From: Roseateles depolymerans
Lineage (GTDB): Bacteria; Pseudomonadota; Gammaproteobacteria; Burkholderiales; Burkholderiaceae_C
DNA length: 64,000 nucleotides
Assembly: GCA_003241055.1 (NCBI GenBank)
Contig: QFOD01000001.1
Coordinates: 372,001 to 436,000 of the forward strand
Direction: 5' to 3'
Positions 27,331 to 35,985 of this stretch are shown piece after piece; positions within the stretch are counted from its first letter, which is position 1; the number at the start of each line of letters is the position of its first letter. The position numbers were made by a program, and so were the translations under genes. The notes beneath the pieces were generated by a model. The model was not told where the DNA came from and searched no databases. It saw nothing but the letters and a program-made list of their open reading frames with translations.

Positions 27331-29430
27331 ATGACGTCTATTCGTTCCCAATCCCCCCGCCTGATGGCACTGCTCGCCATGTCCTCGCTGCAGCCCGTGC
27401 TGGCCCAGGAGGCCGAGCAACGGCTCTCGACCGTCGAGGTGCGCGGCACCGCGGCCGGCAGCGCCCAGCCCGAGGGCGTGCTGCGCCGTGTGGTGGAGGC
27501 GACGGAGCTGCTGCGCATGAACGACAGCCGCCTGGCCGAGGCGCTGCGCCGGCTGCCGGGCCTGAGCCTGGTGGCCGGGCGCCCGGGTCAGCCGGACCAG
27601 ATCACGCTGCTGGGCCTGGGCCCGGGCCGCACGCAGGTGCTGCTGAACGGGCGGCGCGTGCCGCCGGGCTTCAACCTGGACGACATCGCGCCCGAGCAGA
27701 TCGCCCGCGTGGAGATCCAGCGCGGCCAGAGTGCGGGGCTCAGCGGGGACGCGGTCGCCGGCAGCATCAACCTGGTGCTGCGGCCGGCGGCCCAGCAGCG
27801 CCAGCGCAGGCTGCAGGCCACGGGCTCCGGCGGGGCGGCGGGCGACAACACCCGGCTGCAATGGCAGCAAAGCGGTGCGCTGCCGGTGGAGGGGTTCTCC
27901 CAGGTCTCGCAAGGCCTGACCCTGACCGCCCAGCAGCGCGACTGGCATCAGCCGTTCGACATCACCAGCGCCGGGCCAGCCGATCTGCGCCAGGAAAGCC
28001 GACGCTACGACGGCCGCTCGCGCCAGCTGCAGCTGGCGCCGCAGCTGAGCTGGGCCGGGGAAGGGGGGCAGAGCGTCAGCTGGAACGGCCAGCTGGAGCT
28101 GGGCCGCATGCACCGCGATGTGGACTATCGGGTCGACACCCTCAGTGGTACGCCGCCCGCCTACCCGCAGCACGACGAACGCTTCCAGCAGCGCCGCCAG
28201 GCCTGGCGCAGCGACCTCGACGGGCGCTGGAACCTGCGCCCGGGCTGGCAGCTGCAGACGGGCCTGGCGCTGCAGGGCCAGCGCCTGAACTCGCACTTCA
28301 CCGACGATGGCTCGGGCCTGCAAGACCTGACACTGGGCCGCGTGCGCGAGCACAGCGAGCAGTTCACGGCCAGTGTGTCGGCCGAGCTGGGCGACAGCCA
28401 CACGCTGACCAGCGGCCTGAGCTGGAGCCGCCAGGCGCGCCAGGAGTCGCGCGAGCAATGGCTGTCGGCGGCGCCGGTCAGCCAGCTGGCGCTCGCTGCC
28501 GGCCAGCGCCGCGAGGCCTGGTTCGTGCAGGATGAATGGGATCTCTCCGAGACCCAGCAGCTGGCGCTGGGCTGGCGCCAGGAGCGGCTGACGCTGAACA
28601 GCGAGTCGGTGCGCCAGCGCTTCACGCAGGCGCTGCCCTCGCTGCAATGGGCCTGGCGGCTGCCCGCGGGGCAGTGGCGCAGCTCGCTGTCGCGCAGCTT
28701 CCGTGCGCCCAGCCTGATGCAGATCCAGCCGCGCCCCTTCACCAGCGCCAACAACGAGCCGCTGGACCCTGACACCGAGGGCAACCCGGCGTTGCGGCCC
28801 GAGCGGGCCTGGGCGCTGGACCTGCAGTTCCAGCCCCGGCTGGGGCGCGATCAGCGCGTCAGCGTCGGGCTGTTCTGGCGTGACATTCGCGACCCCATGC
28901 TGAGCGCTACGGCGTGGCGGGTTGGGGCGTTGGGGCAGCCGCGCTGGATCAGCTCACCCGTCAATGGTGAGCGGGCCCAGGTGCGCGGCCTGGATGCTGA
29001 GCTGCAATGGCCGCTCGCCGCCGCCGTGACGCTGGATGCACAGCTCACGCGCAGCTGGAGCCGCGTGCGGCTGCAGCCCTCGGGCGACTGGCGCCTGCAG
29101 CTGGCAGACTTCAACCCCTGGCGCGCTCAGCTCGGGCTGCAGGGGCGCATCGCCCAGGGTCAGTGGCGGCTGGCCTATGCCTGGACCTCGGGCGGCTGGC
29201 GCAGCAGCTCGCCCGGGCTGCAGCAGCGCAGCCAGCCCGGCGCGCGGCTGGATCTGTCCTGGCAGCAGCGCCTGCCCGACGCCTGGCAGCTGCAGCTGGG
29301 CCTGGAGGGCCTGCTGCAGCGCGAGCCGCTGACCTGGGAGCTGTTTCAGGTCGACGGTGGCCGCTATCTGGACTCGACGCGTGGCCAGGCCAGGGCGAGT
29401 CTGCGCGCGGGCCTGCAGCGCAGCTTCTGA
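27331..29430 (+). CDS. TonB-dependent receptor
   Basis: 699 residues. The signal peptide ends near LQPVLAQ. A plug domain follows with RLSTVEVRGT, LAEALRRLPGLSLVAGRPGQ, VLLNGRRVPPGFNLDDIAPE and IARVEIQRGQSAGLSGDAVA. The beta-barrel part ends in LRAGLQRSF with the terminal aromatic typical of outer-membrane proteins. It imports an unknown large substrate (siderophore, heme, cobalamin or glycan) at the expense of TonB energy. It lies 96 bp after the M56-PBP fusion gene on the same strand and may be expressed with it. A GGAA lies 7 bp before the ATG. Confidence 0.88.
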   Translation: MTSIRSQSPRLMALLAMSSLQPVLAQEAEQRLSTVEVRGTAAGSAQPEGVLRRVVEATELLRMNDSRLAEALRRLPGLSLVAGRPGQPDQITLLGLGPGRTQVLLNGRRVPPGFNLDDIAPEQIARVEIQRGQSAGLSGDAVAGSINLVLRPAAQQRQRRLQATGSGGAAGDNTRLQWQQSGALPVEGFSQVSQGLTLTAQQRDWHQPFDITSAGPADLRQESRRYDGRSRQLQLAPQLSWAGEGGQSVSWNGQLELGRMHRDVDYRVDTLSGTPPAYPQHDERFQQRRQAWRSDLDGRWNLRPGWQLQTGLALQGQRLNSHFTDDGSGLQDLTLGRVREHSEQFTASVSAELGDSHTLTSGLSWSRQARQESREQWLSAAPVSQLALAAGQRREAWFVQDEWDLSETQQLALGWRQERLTLNSESVRQRFTQALPSLQWAWRLPAGQWRSSLSRSFRAPSLMQIQPRPFTSANNEPLDPDTEGNPALRPERAWALDLQFQPRLGRDQRVSVGLFWRDIRDPMLSATAWRVGALGQPRWISSPVNGERAQVRGLDAELQWPLAAAVTLDAQLTRSWSRVRLQPSGDWRLQLADFNPWRAQLGLQGRIAQGQWRLAYAWTSGGWRSSSPGLQQRSQPGARLDLSWQQRLPDAWQLQLGLEGLLQREPLTWELFQVDGGRYLDSTRGQARASLRAGLQRSF

Positions 29431-29449
29431 GGGTGCCGCTGGCGTTGGC

Positions 29450-30088
29450 TCAGTGCGTGGGCTGCGCCACTGAACCCAGGCCGTCGAAGGTGGTGGCCGT
29501 CACCCAGTCGACGATCTGCTGCGGGGTGTACTGGCCCGAGCTCTTCAGCAGCGCCACGACGGGGTCGCAGGCGCGCGCAAACAGCGTGTAGAGCACCAGC
29601 TCGGGCGGCAGCTCGGCCTTGATCTGGCCGCTGGTCTGCGCCTCGGTGATCCAGATGCTGAGCCGGTTGCTCAGCGAGATCAGCCGGTCCATGTAGGCGT
29701 CATTGGACTGCAGCGAGGCGCTCAGCGACGAGTTCTGCGCCGGCAGCGACGGCATCTCGCCTTCCAGCTGCGTCAGCATGGCCCAGCGCGTCACGGCCTT
29801 GAGCTGCTCCAGCGGCGACGGCGACGGGCCGCCGTCGGCCTGGGCGCGCAGGCCGTCCACGAAGGCCAGGGCGCGATCCAGCACGCCCACCATCGCAGCG
29901 CCGGCCAGCTCCTCCTTGGACGGGAACAGCTTGTACAGGCTGGCCTTGGCCAGGCCCGCCTCGGCGGCCACCTCGTCCACCGTCATCGCGTCGTAGCCCT
30001 TGCTGGCCAGCAGCCGGTTGACGGCCGTGACGATGGCGTCCTGCCGCACGCGCTGCATCTGTTCCCGGATCGATGGACGTTCTGCCAT
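29450..30088 (-). CDS. TetR family transcriptional repressor
   Basis: 212 residues. The N-terminal HTH spans about residues 15-60 (VNRLLASKGYDAMTVDEVAA, EAGLAKASLYKLFPSKEEL). The C-terminal domain is ligand-binding, with a TetR_C-like end (VLYTLFARACDPVVALLKSS). It diverges from an eight-gene operon. The 122-bp gap contains two inverted repeats of the same sequence, so it very probably represses both directions. The inducer is not predictable, but the operon it faces suggests a lipid or oxidised-lipid signal. Confidence 0.9.
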   Translation of the reverse strand: MAERPSIREQMQRVRQDAIVTAVNRLLASKGYDAMTVDEVAAEAGLAKASLYKLFPSKEELAGAAMVGVLDRALAFVDGLRAQADGGPSPSPLEQLKAVTRWAMLTQLEGEMPSLPAQNSSLSASLQSNDAYMDRLISLSNRLSIWITEAQTSGQIKAELPPELVLYTLFARACDPVVALLKSSGQYTPQQIVDWVTATTFDGLGSVAQPTH

Positions 30089-30140
30089 GCGGCGATTCTA
30101 GGACGGCAGCGCAGTCAATAAAACTTGATGGTGCAATTTT

Positions 30141-30176
30141 TGAACTGTTGAGTTATTGTGTGAACTAATCAGTTCA
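30141..30176. promoter_or_regulatory. Two tandem TetR-type operators between divergent genes
   Basis: A perfect inverted repeat TGAACT-aatc-AGTTCA (30161-30176) and an upstream near-copy TGAACT-gttg-AGTTAT (30141-30156) lie exactly 20 bp apart, about two helical turns, in an A/T-rich stretch before the FAD oxidoreductase gene and its AGGAGG ribosome site. Confidence 0.8.
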
Positions 30177-30210
30177 ACATTTGATCTTCATAGTTCACAG
30201 GAGGCCTTGC

Positions 30211-31527
30211 ATGCATCGAATTGCGGTCATCGGCTCGGGAATTGCGGGACTGGGAGCGGCCTGGCGGCTCACGTCCGCGCCCGGGGCGCCGCAGGTGACG
30301 CTGTTCGAGGCGGGCGCCCATTTCGGCGGCCATGCCCACACGGTGGATCTGTGCCTGGACGGCGTCAGCCACGGCGTGGACACCGGCTTCCTGGTGTTCA
30401 ACCAGCGCACCTATCCCTTGCTGACGGCGCTGTTTGCCGAGCTGGGCGTGGAGGTGGCGGGGTCGGACATGTCCTTCTCCGTCCAGGCGCCCGAACCCGG
30501 CGGCGCTGAAGGGCTGGAGTGGAGCGGCAGCTCGCTGGCCACGGTGTTCGCCCAGCGGCGCAATCTGCTGCGGCCGCGCTTCTGGCACATGCTGGCCGAG
30601 ATCCTGCGGTTCAACCGCCTGGCCACCGCGCTGGCGGTGGGCGAGGCGCCATTGGCCGGGCAGGGCTCGGTGGCGGAGTTCCTGGCCCGGCATCGCTTCG
30701 GGTCGGGTTTCCGGGACGGCTATCTGCTGCCCATGATCGGCTGCATCTGGTCCAGCCCGACGGCGCAGATGCTGGAGTTTCCGGTCGAGACGCTGATCCG
30801 CTTCTGCCACAACCATGGCCTCATCCAGGTGGCCGACCGGCCGCCGTGGCAGACGGTGCGCGGCGGCTCGCGCCAGTACGTGCGTCGCCTCGTGGCCCGC
30901 TTGGCCGACGCGCGGCTGAACATGCCGGTGCTGGGGCTGCGGCGCCTGCCCGGCCAGGTGCTGGTGAGCACGGCCGCAGGCACCGAGGCCTTCGACGCCG
31001 TGGTGCTGGCCTGCCACAGCGACCAGGCGCTGGATCTGCTGGGCGCCGAGGCCAGTGTTGATGAGCGCGCGGTGCTGGGCGCCATCCGCTACCAGCCCAA
31101 CGTCGCGGTGCTGCACACCGACGCGGGCGTGCTGCCCAAGCGCCAGGCCGCCTGGGCCGCGTGGAACTATGAGCGTGCCGTGGAGAGCTCGCGCGAGCAG
31201 TCGCAGGTCTGCCTGCACTACCTGCTCAATCGCCTGCAACCGCTGCCCTGGCAGCAGCCGGTCATCGTGTCGCTGAATCCGGTGCGCCCCATCGACGAGC
31301 GGCAGGTGCACCGCCGCATCGAATACGCCCACCCGGTGTTCGATCTCGCCGCGCTGCAGGCGCAGTCGCGTGTCGGCCAACTGCAGGGCCGGCAGCGCAC
31401 CTGGTTCTGCGGCGCCTGGTGCGGCTACGGTTTCCATGAGGACGGGCTGCGCGCCGGCTACGCCGCCGCCGATGGCGTGCTGGCTGCGTCGGCCGGCTGG
31501 GCGCTGGCGAACCGGGGGGCGGCGTGA
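30211..31527 (+). CDS. FAD/NAD(P)-binding oxidoreductase, COG2907 amine-oxidase-like
   Basis: 438 residues. The ATG is preceded by AGGAGG at 6 bp spacing. The N-terminus RIAVIGSGIAGLGAAWRL carries the Rossmann GxGxxG (Gly8, Gly10, Gly13), followed by FGGHAHTVDL and DTGFLVFNQRTYPLLTALFA, the hallmarks of COG2907 flavoproteins. The C-terminus has GAWCGYGFHEDGLRAGYAA. Homologues sit beside DUF1365 and cyclopropane-synthase-like genes and include proteins linked to furan or modified fatty-acid synthesis in Rhodobacter. It probably acts on an acyl chain as desaturase or oxidase. It is the first gene of the TetR-controlled operon. Confidence 0.88.
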   Translation: MHRIAVIGSGIAGLGAAWRLTSAPGAPQVTLFEAGAHFGGHAHTVDLCLDGVSHGVDTGFLVFNQRTYPLLTALFAELGVEVAGSDMSFSVQAPEPGGAEGLEWSGSSLATVFAQRRNLLRPRFWHMLAEILRFNRLATALAVGEAPLAGQGSVAEFLARHRFGSGFRDGYLLPMIGCIWSSPTAQMLEFPVETLIRFCHNHGLIQVADRPPWQTVRGGSRQYVRRLVARLADARLNMPVLGLRRLPGQVLVSTAAGTEAFDAVVLACHSDQALDLLGAEASVDERAVLGAIRYQPNVAVLHTDAGVLPKRQAAWAAWNYERAVESSREQSQVCLHYLLNRLQPLPWQQPVIVSLNPVRPIDERQVHRRIEYAHPVFDLAALQAQSRVGQLQGRQRTWFCGAWCGYGFHEDGLRAGYAAADGVLAASAGWALANRGAA

Positions 31528-32279
31528 CGGCACAGGCCCAGCTCGGCACCGGCCCGGTCTGGCACCGGCGGCTGCGGCCGGTTGCGCATGAATTCCGCTA
31601 CGACGGCTGCTTCCTGCTGCTGCCCCTGCGCAGCCTGCGCCAGCAGGCTTACCCGGCGCTGCGCCGCAACCAGCCGGGGTGGCTGAGCTTTCACGACCGC
31701 GACCATGGCGACGGTGGCGAGGATGCGCTGGCCTGGTTCGAGGCCTTGCTGGCCAGCGAGGGCATCAGCGATGCCGACGGCGAGGTGTGGCTGCACACCT
31801 TCCCGCGCATGCTGGGCTATGCCTTCAAGCCGGTGAGCTTCTGGTACGCCCACCGCGCCGATGGCTCGCTGGCCGCGGTGCTGGCCGAGGTCAACAACAC
31901 CTTCGGCGAGCGCCATGCCTACCTGCTGGCGGGGCCGGGTCTTGCCTGGGGCGCCGAGCAGCGCGCCACCAAGGTGTTCCATGTGTCGCCGTTCTGCGCC
32001 ACGCAGGGGCAATACTGCTTCCGCTTCGAACGCTCGGCCGGGCACACGCTGGTGCGCGTCGACCTGCATGACGCCGACGGTGCGCTACTGCAGACCAGCG
32101 TCGGCGGCCAGCTCCAGCCGTTGACGGCCACGAGCGCCCGGGCGGCCGTGCTGCGCATGCCCCTCATGACGCTGGGCGTCGTGGCCCGCATCCACTGGCA
32201 GGCCTTGCGGCTCTGGCTCAAGCGCGTGCCTTTCTTCCGCAAGCCTCAAGCTCCCGAAACCCTCGTCAGCCGATCATGA
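31524..32279 (+). CDS. DUF1365 family protein
   Basis: 251 residues from a GTG overlapping the preceding stop by 4 bp. DUF1365 features: WHRRLRPVAHEFRYDGCFLL, HTFPRMLGYAFKPVSFWYAH, VLAEVNNTFGERHAYLL and TKVFHVSPFCATQGQYCFRF. No catalytic function is established for the family. It is almost always found between a COG2907 flavoprotein and a cyclopropane-fatty-acyl-phospholipid-synthase-like methyltransferase, as here, and is thought to work in the same lipid modification. Confidence 0.9.
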   Translation: MTAQAQLGTGPVWHRRLRPVAHEFRYDGCFLLLPLRSLRQQAYPALRRNQPGWLSFHDRDHGDGGEDALAWFEALLASEGISDADGEVWLHTFPRMLGYAFKPVSFWYAHRADGSLAAVLAEVNNTFGERHAYLLAGPGLAWGAEQRATKVFHVSPFCATQGQYCFRFERSAGHTLVRVDLHDADGALLQTSVGGQLQPLTATSARAAVLRMPLMTLGVVARIHWQALRLWLKRVPFFRKPQAPETLVSRS

Positions 32280-33526
32280 CTGCCTCCACACTGCCTTCGC
32301 CCCTGGCCTTGCCCACGCAGGCCCCCGGTGCAGCCCGCCGCCTGCTCAGGCTGCTGGAGCGGCTGCCGCACGGGCGGCTCGACCTGCGGCTGCCCGACGG
32401 CAGCACGCTGAGCCTGCCGGCCGGCGCCGCCGACGGGCCGCGCGCCAGCCTCACGCTGCACAACTGGGCCTTGTTCGAGCGGGTGCTGAAGGCCGGCGAC
32501 ATCGGCCTGGCCGAGGGCTTCATCGCCGGCGAGTGGGACAGCCCCGACCTCAGCGCGCTGCTGCGGCTGTGCATCGTCAACCGCGATCACATCGAAGGCC
32601 TGGTCTACGGCAGCTGGTGGGGCCGGCTGGGCTACCGGCTGCGCCACCTGCTGCGGCGCAACTCGCGTGCCGGCAGCGAGCGCAACATCCACGCCCACTA
32701 CGACCTGGGCAACGAGTTCTACCGCCTGTGGCTGGACCCGACCATGAGCTACAGCGCGGCCTGGTTCGAAGGCCGCGACCCCACGGGCGCCGACCTGCTG
32801 GCCGCCCAGCACGCCAAGGTGCGCCGCGCGCTGCGCGAGGCGCGCGTGCAGCCCGGCCAGCGGCTGCTGGAAATCGGCTGCGGCTGGGGCGGGCTGGCCG
32901 AGGTGGCGGCACGCGAGTTTGGCGCCCGCGTGACCGGCGTGACGCTGTCGGCCGAGCAACTGGCCTGGGGCCAGCGCCGCATGCAGGACGCGGGTCTGCA
33001 GAAGCAGGTGGAGCTGCGCTACCAAGACTACCGCGAGCTGCCGCAGCGCCATGCCGGCGAGCCCTTTGATGCCATCGTCTCCATCGAGATGTTCGAGGCC
33101 GTGGGCCACGAATACTGGCGCGGCTACTTCAACGCGCTGCACGCCTGCCTCAAGCCGGGCGGCCACGCCTGCATCCAGACCATCACCATCCGCGACGACC
33201 TGTTCCCGCGCTACCTGCGCTCCACCGACTTCATCCAGCAATACATCTTCCCCGGCGGCCTGCTGCCCAGCCCCAGCGCCTTCGAGGCCGAGGCCCGGCG
33301 TGCGGGTTTCGTGGTGCAGCAGCGCCTGGCCTTCGGGCGCGACTACGCCGAGACGCTGCGCCGCTGGCGCGATGCCTTCCTGGCGAACCAGGAGGCCGTG
33401 ATGTGCCAGGGCTTCGATGCCCGCTTCCAGCGCATCTGGACCTTCTATCTGGCCTACTGCGAGGCCGCGTTCGACACCGGCAACACCGACGTCATGCAGT
33501 TCACGCTGCACAAGCCGGCGCCATGA
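32276..33526 (+). CDS. Cyclopropane-fatty-acyl-phospholipid synthase-like methyltransferase
   Basis: 416 residues, about the family length. An N-terminal lipid-binding region is followed by the SAM-dependent methyltransferase core: HYDLGNEFYRLWLDPTMSYS, the SAM loop LLEIGCGWGGLAEVAAREFG (near residue 200), IVSIEMFEAVGHEYWRGYF and YIFPGGLLPS. It transfers a methyl group from SAM to the double bond of phospholipid acyl chains, giving a cyclopropane, 10-methyl or methylene product. Given its neighbours, methylated or furan-type acyl chains are possible. It overlaps both neighbours by 4 bp. Confidence 0.92.
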   Translation: MTASTLPSPLALPTQAPGAARRLLRLLERLPHGRLDLRLPDGSTLSLPAGAADGPRASLTLHNWALFERVLKAGDIGLAEGFIAGEWDSPDLSALLRLCIVNRDHIEGLVYGSWWGRLGYRLRHLLRRNSRAGSERNIHAHYDLGNEFYRLWLDPTMSYSAAWFEGRDPTGADLLAAQHAKVRRALREARVQPGQRLLEIGCGWGGLAEVAAREFGARVTGVTLSAEQLAWGQRRMQDAGLQKQVELRYQDYRELPQRHAGEPFDAIVSIEMFEAVGHEYWRGYFNALHACLKPGGHACIQTITIRDDLFPRYLRSTDFIQQYIFPGGLLPSPSAFEAEARRAGFVVQQRLAFGRDYAETLRRWRDAFLANQEAVMCQGFDARFQRIWTFYLAYCEAAFDTGNTDVMQFTLHKPAP

Positions 33527-34095
33527 CCGCCGCCCGCGCCACGCGCCGCGAAGCGCTGCTTGCCCTGACCCTGAGCACCATGACCGCCACGACTGCATCC
33601 GCCGATTCACACACCGATCCCGCACCGCCCGCCGAGCTGCTCGGCGTCCTGCCCGAGGCCCGGCTGCGCGGCAGTGGCGTGCTGCGCTTTTTCGGCCTGC
33701 GCGTGTACGAAGCGCGGCTCTGGGTGCGCGAGGGCTTCGAGCCCACCCGCTACGCGCAGCACCCGTTCGCGCTGGAGCTGACCTACGACCGCCGGCTCGA
33801 GGGCCTGGCGATTGCCGAGCGCTCCGTGGCCGAGATGCGCCGCGTCGGCAGCTTCGACGAGGCCCGCGCCAAGCGCTGGCTGGCGCTGATGAGGCAGGCC
33901 TTTCCCGATGTGGTGGCCCAGGATCGTCTGCTGGGCCACCACGACGGCGCGGGCGAGGTGAGCTTCTTCTACAACGGCCGCCTGACGGCGCGCGTGGGCG
34001 ACGCCGAATTCGCGCGCCTGTTCTTCGGCATCTGGCTGGCGCCGCAAAGCTCCGCGCCCGCGCTGCGCCAGGCCTTGCTGGGCCCGAGCGCCTGA
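33523..34095 (+). CDS. Chalcone isomerase-like exported protein
   Basis: 190 residues. An N-terminal signal-like stretch (LLALTLSTMTATTASA) is followed by a chalcone-isomerase-like fold: GSGVLRFFGLRVYEARLWVR, ALELTYDRRLEGLAIAERSV, GEVSFFYNGRLTARVGDAEF and ARLFFGIWLAPQSSAPALR. In bacteria such proteins resemble fatty-acid-binding CHI homologues and are not flavonoid enzymes. A role in carrying or binding acyl groups in the periplasm fits the operon but is inferred. The ATG overlaps the preceding stop (ATGA). Confidence 0.82.
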   Translation: MTAARATRREALLALTLSTMTATTASADSHTDPAPPAELLGVLPEARLRGSGVLRFFGLRVYEARLWVREGFEPTRYAQHPFALELTYDRRLEGLAIAERSVAEMRRVGSFDEARAKRWLALMRQAFPDVVAQDRLLGHHDGAGEVSFFYNGRLTARVGDAEFARLFFGIWLAPQSSAPALRQALLGPSA

Positions 34096-34098
34096 GCC

Positions 34099-35445
34099 AT
34101 GCCAAAGGGCGTTCCTTCCCAGGCTGCGCACCCGCCCGCGCACGTCCCCACGTATTTGCCGGTGCGCCAGGGTTTGGCCTACGCCGGGCTGGCCGTGCCG
34201 CTGGCCTTCGTGTCGCTGCCGCTGTATGTGAACCTGCCCTACCACTACGCCACGACCGTGGGCATGCCGCTGGCGGCGCTGGGCGGCGTGATGCTGGCCG
34301 TGCGTGCGCTGGACGCGGTGATCGACCCGGCGCTGGGCCGGGCCGTGGATCGGCTGTTCCAGCGCGGGCGCGAAGCTGCCTGGCGCGCGGCGGCGTTAGG
34401 CGCCATTGCGCTGGCCGCCGCCTTCACGGCGCTGTGGTGGCCGCCGGGCGGGGGCGCCGGCGTCGTGCTGCCCTGGCTGGCGGCCGTGCTGCTGCTGTGC
34501 ACGCTGGCCTGGAGCGGCGTTGTGCTGCTGCACCAGGGCTGGGGCACGCGCTGGGGCGGCGGGCCGGCTCTGCGGGCCGGCGTCACCGGCTGGCGCGAGG
34601 CCGGCACGCTGTTGGGCGTGCTGCTGGCCAGCGCGCTGCCGGCGCTGTGGGGCTGGGGCGCGGCCTGCGGCGCGCTGTTTGCTGCCCTGGCGCTGGGCCT
34701 GGCGGGCCTGCGCGGCCTGCCGGTGGCGGGGCAGCCCGCGGCATCGCCGGCCGAGTCTCCGGCCCAATTCGCGGCCCAATCCGCAGCCTCGTCCGCCTCG
34801 TCCTCTTCGCCCTGGCGGCAACCAGCGTTTCGTTGGCTGGCCGCCGTGTTCATGCTGAACGGCATTGCCGACGCGGTGCCGGCCACGCTGCTGCCGTTTT
34901 TCATCGCGGACAGGCTGCAGGCCCCGTCCTGGCAGGCCGGGCTGCTGCTGGCCTACTTCGGCGCGGCCGTGCTGGGCCTGCCTTGGTGGGTGAAGGCCGG
35001 CGCGCGCTGGGGCCTGGCCCCCGCCTGGCGCCTGGGCATGGCGGCGGGCGTGGCCGTGTTTGCGCTGACGCCCTGGCTCGCCGCGGGCGACGTGGCCGCA
35101 TTTGCTGTGGTCTGCGTGGCCAGCGGCCTGATGCTGGGGGCCGATCTGGCGCTGCCCGGTGCCTTGCTCACGGGCCTCATCCACCGCGCCGGCGATGGCC
35201 AGCGGGCCGAGGGCCGCTATCTGGGCTGGTGGGCCTGCATGGCCAAGCTAAACCTGGCCCTTGCGGCCGGCGCGGCGCTGCCGCTGCTGGCACTGGCCGG
35301 CTACAGCGCCGGCACGCGCGAGCCCGCGGGGCTGCAGGCTCTGGCCTGGGCCTATGGCGGCTTGCCCTGCCTGTTCAAGCTGGCGGCTGCCGTGCTGTTG
35401 TGGCGGGCCGAGCCGCGCCATCCCGCCTGGAAGGAACGTGAATGA
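34099..35445 (+). CDS. MFS transporter (GPH/sugar-cation-symporter-like)
   Basis: 448 residues with about 11-12 hydrophobic helices and a central Ala/Ser-rich cytoplasmic loop (near residues 215-235). The N-terminal half carries the MFS loop-like AVRALDAVIDPALGRAVDRL, where D..DP..G is typical of the GPH subgroup. The C-terminal half includes ADRLQAPSWQAGLLLAYFGA and GADLALPGALLTGLIHRAG. It lies 3 bp after the chalcone-isomerase-like gene and overlaps the DUF3833 gene. Homologues are regular members of this lipid cluster. A lipid or lipid-precursor substrate is conjectural. Confidence 0.83.
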   Translation: MPKGVPSQAAHPPAHVPTYLPVRQGLAYAGLAVPLAFVSLPLYVNLPYHYATTVGMPLAALGGVMLAVRALDAVIDPALGRAVDRLFQRGREAAWRAAALGAIALAAAFTALWWPPGGGAGVVLPWLAAVLLLCTLAWSGVVLLHQGWGTRWGGGPALRAGVTGWREAGTLLGVLLASALPALWGWGAACGALFAALALGLAGLRGLPVAGQPAASPAESPAQFAAQSAASSASSSSPWRQPAFRWLAAVFMLNGIADAVPATLLPFFIADRLQAPSWQAGLLLAYFGAAVLGLPWWVKAGARWGLAPAWRLGMAAGVAVFALTPWLAAGDVAAFAVVCVASGLMLGADLALPGALLTGLIHRAGDGQRAEGRYLGWWACMAKLNLALAAGAALPLLALAGYSAGTREPAGLQALAWAYGGLPCLFKLAAAVLLWRAEPRHPAWKERE

Positions 35446-35984
35446 ACTCAAGCGTTGGCCTCTCACGGCGTAGCCTCGCGCTGCTGCTGGGCGCCGCCCT
35501 CACGGGCTGTGCCGGCCCGCAGGTGCAGGACTACGCGCAGCAACAGCCCCGGCTCGACCTGCGCGACTACTTCAACGGCCGCCTGACCGCGCACGGCATG
35601 TTCACCGACCGCTCGGGCCGTGTCATCAAGCGCTTCACAGTGGCGCTGACCGGCACCTGGCAGGGCGATGTCGGCACGCTGGACGAGCAGTTCCAGTACA
35701 GCGACGGCACGACCGAGCGCCGCGTCTGGCGCCTGCGCCACCTGGGCGAGGGCCGTTATGCGGGTCAGGCCGACGACGTGATCGGCACCGCCGAGGGCGA
35801 GAGCGCCGGCAACGCCCTGCGCTGGCGCTACACGCTGGCGCTGCCGGTGGACGGCCGCGTGTGGCAGGTGAGCATGGACGACTGGATGTTCCTGATGGAC
35901 GGCCGCACGCTGCTCAACCGCACCGCGATGAGCAAGTTCGGCGTCCATCTGGGCGACGTGACGCTGGCCTTCCGTAAGGACTGA
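35442..35984 (+). CDS. DUF3833 family lipoprotein
   Basis: 180 residues with a lipobox (AALTGCAGP, Cys about residue 23), so it is lipid-anchored. The DUF3833 body has LDLRDYFNGRLTAHGMFTDR, VKRFTVALTG-type strands, and DDWMFLMDGRTLLNRTAMSK with FGVHLGDVTLAFRK at the end. This is a beta-barrel-like lipocalin-type domain with no known enzymatic function. It overlaps the transporter stop by 4 bp and is followed 1 bp later by an SDR gene, so it belongs to the lipid operon. Confidence 0.87.
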   Translation: MNSSVGLSRRSLALLLGAALTGCAGPQVQDYAQQQPRLDLRDYFNGRLTAHGMFTDRSGRVIKRFTVALTGTWQGDVGTLDEQFQYSDGTTERRVWRLRHLGEGRYAGQADDVIGTAEGESAGNALRWRYTLALPVDGRVWQVSMDDWMFLMDGRTLLNRTAMSKFGVHLGDVTLAFRKD

Positions 35985-35985
35985 G

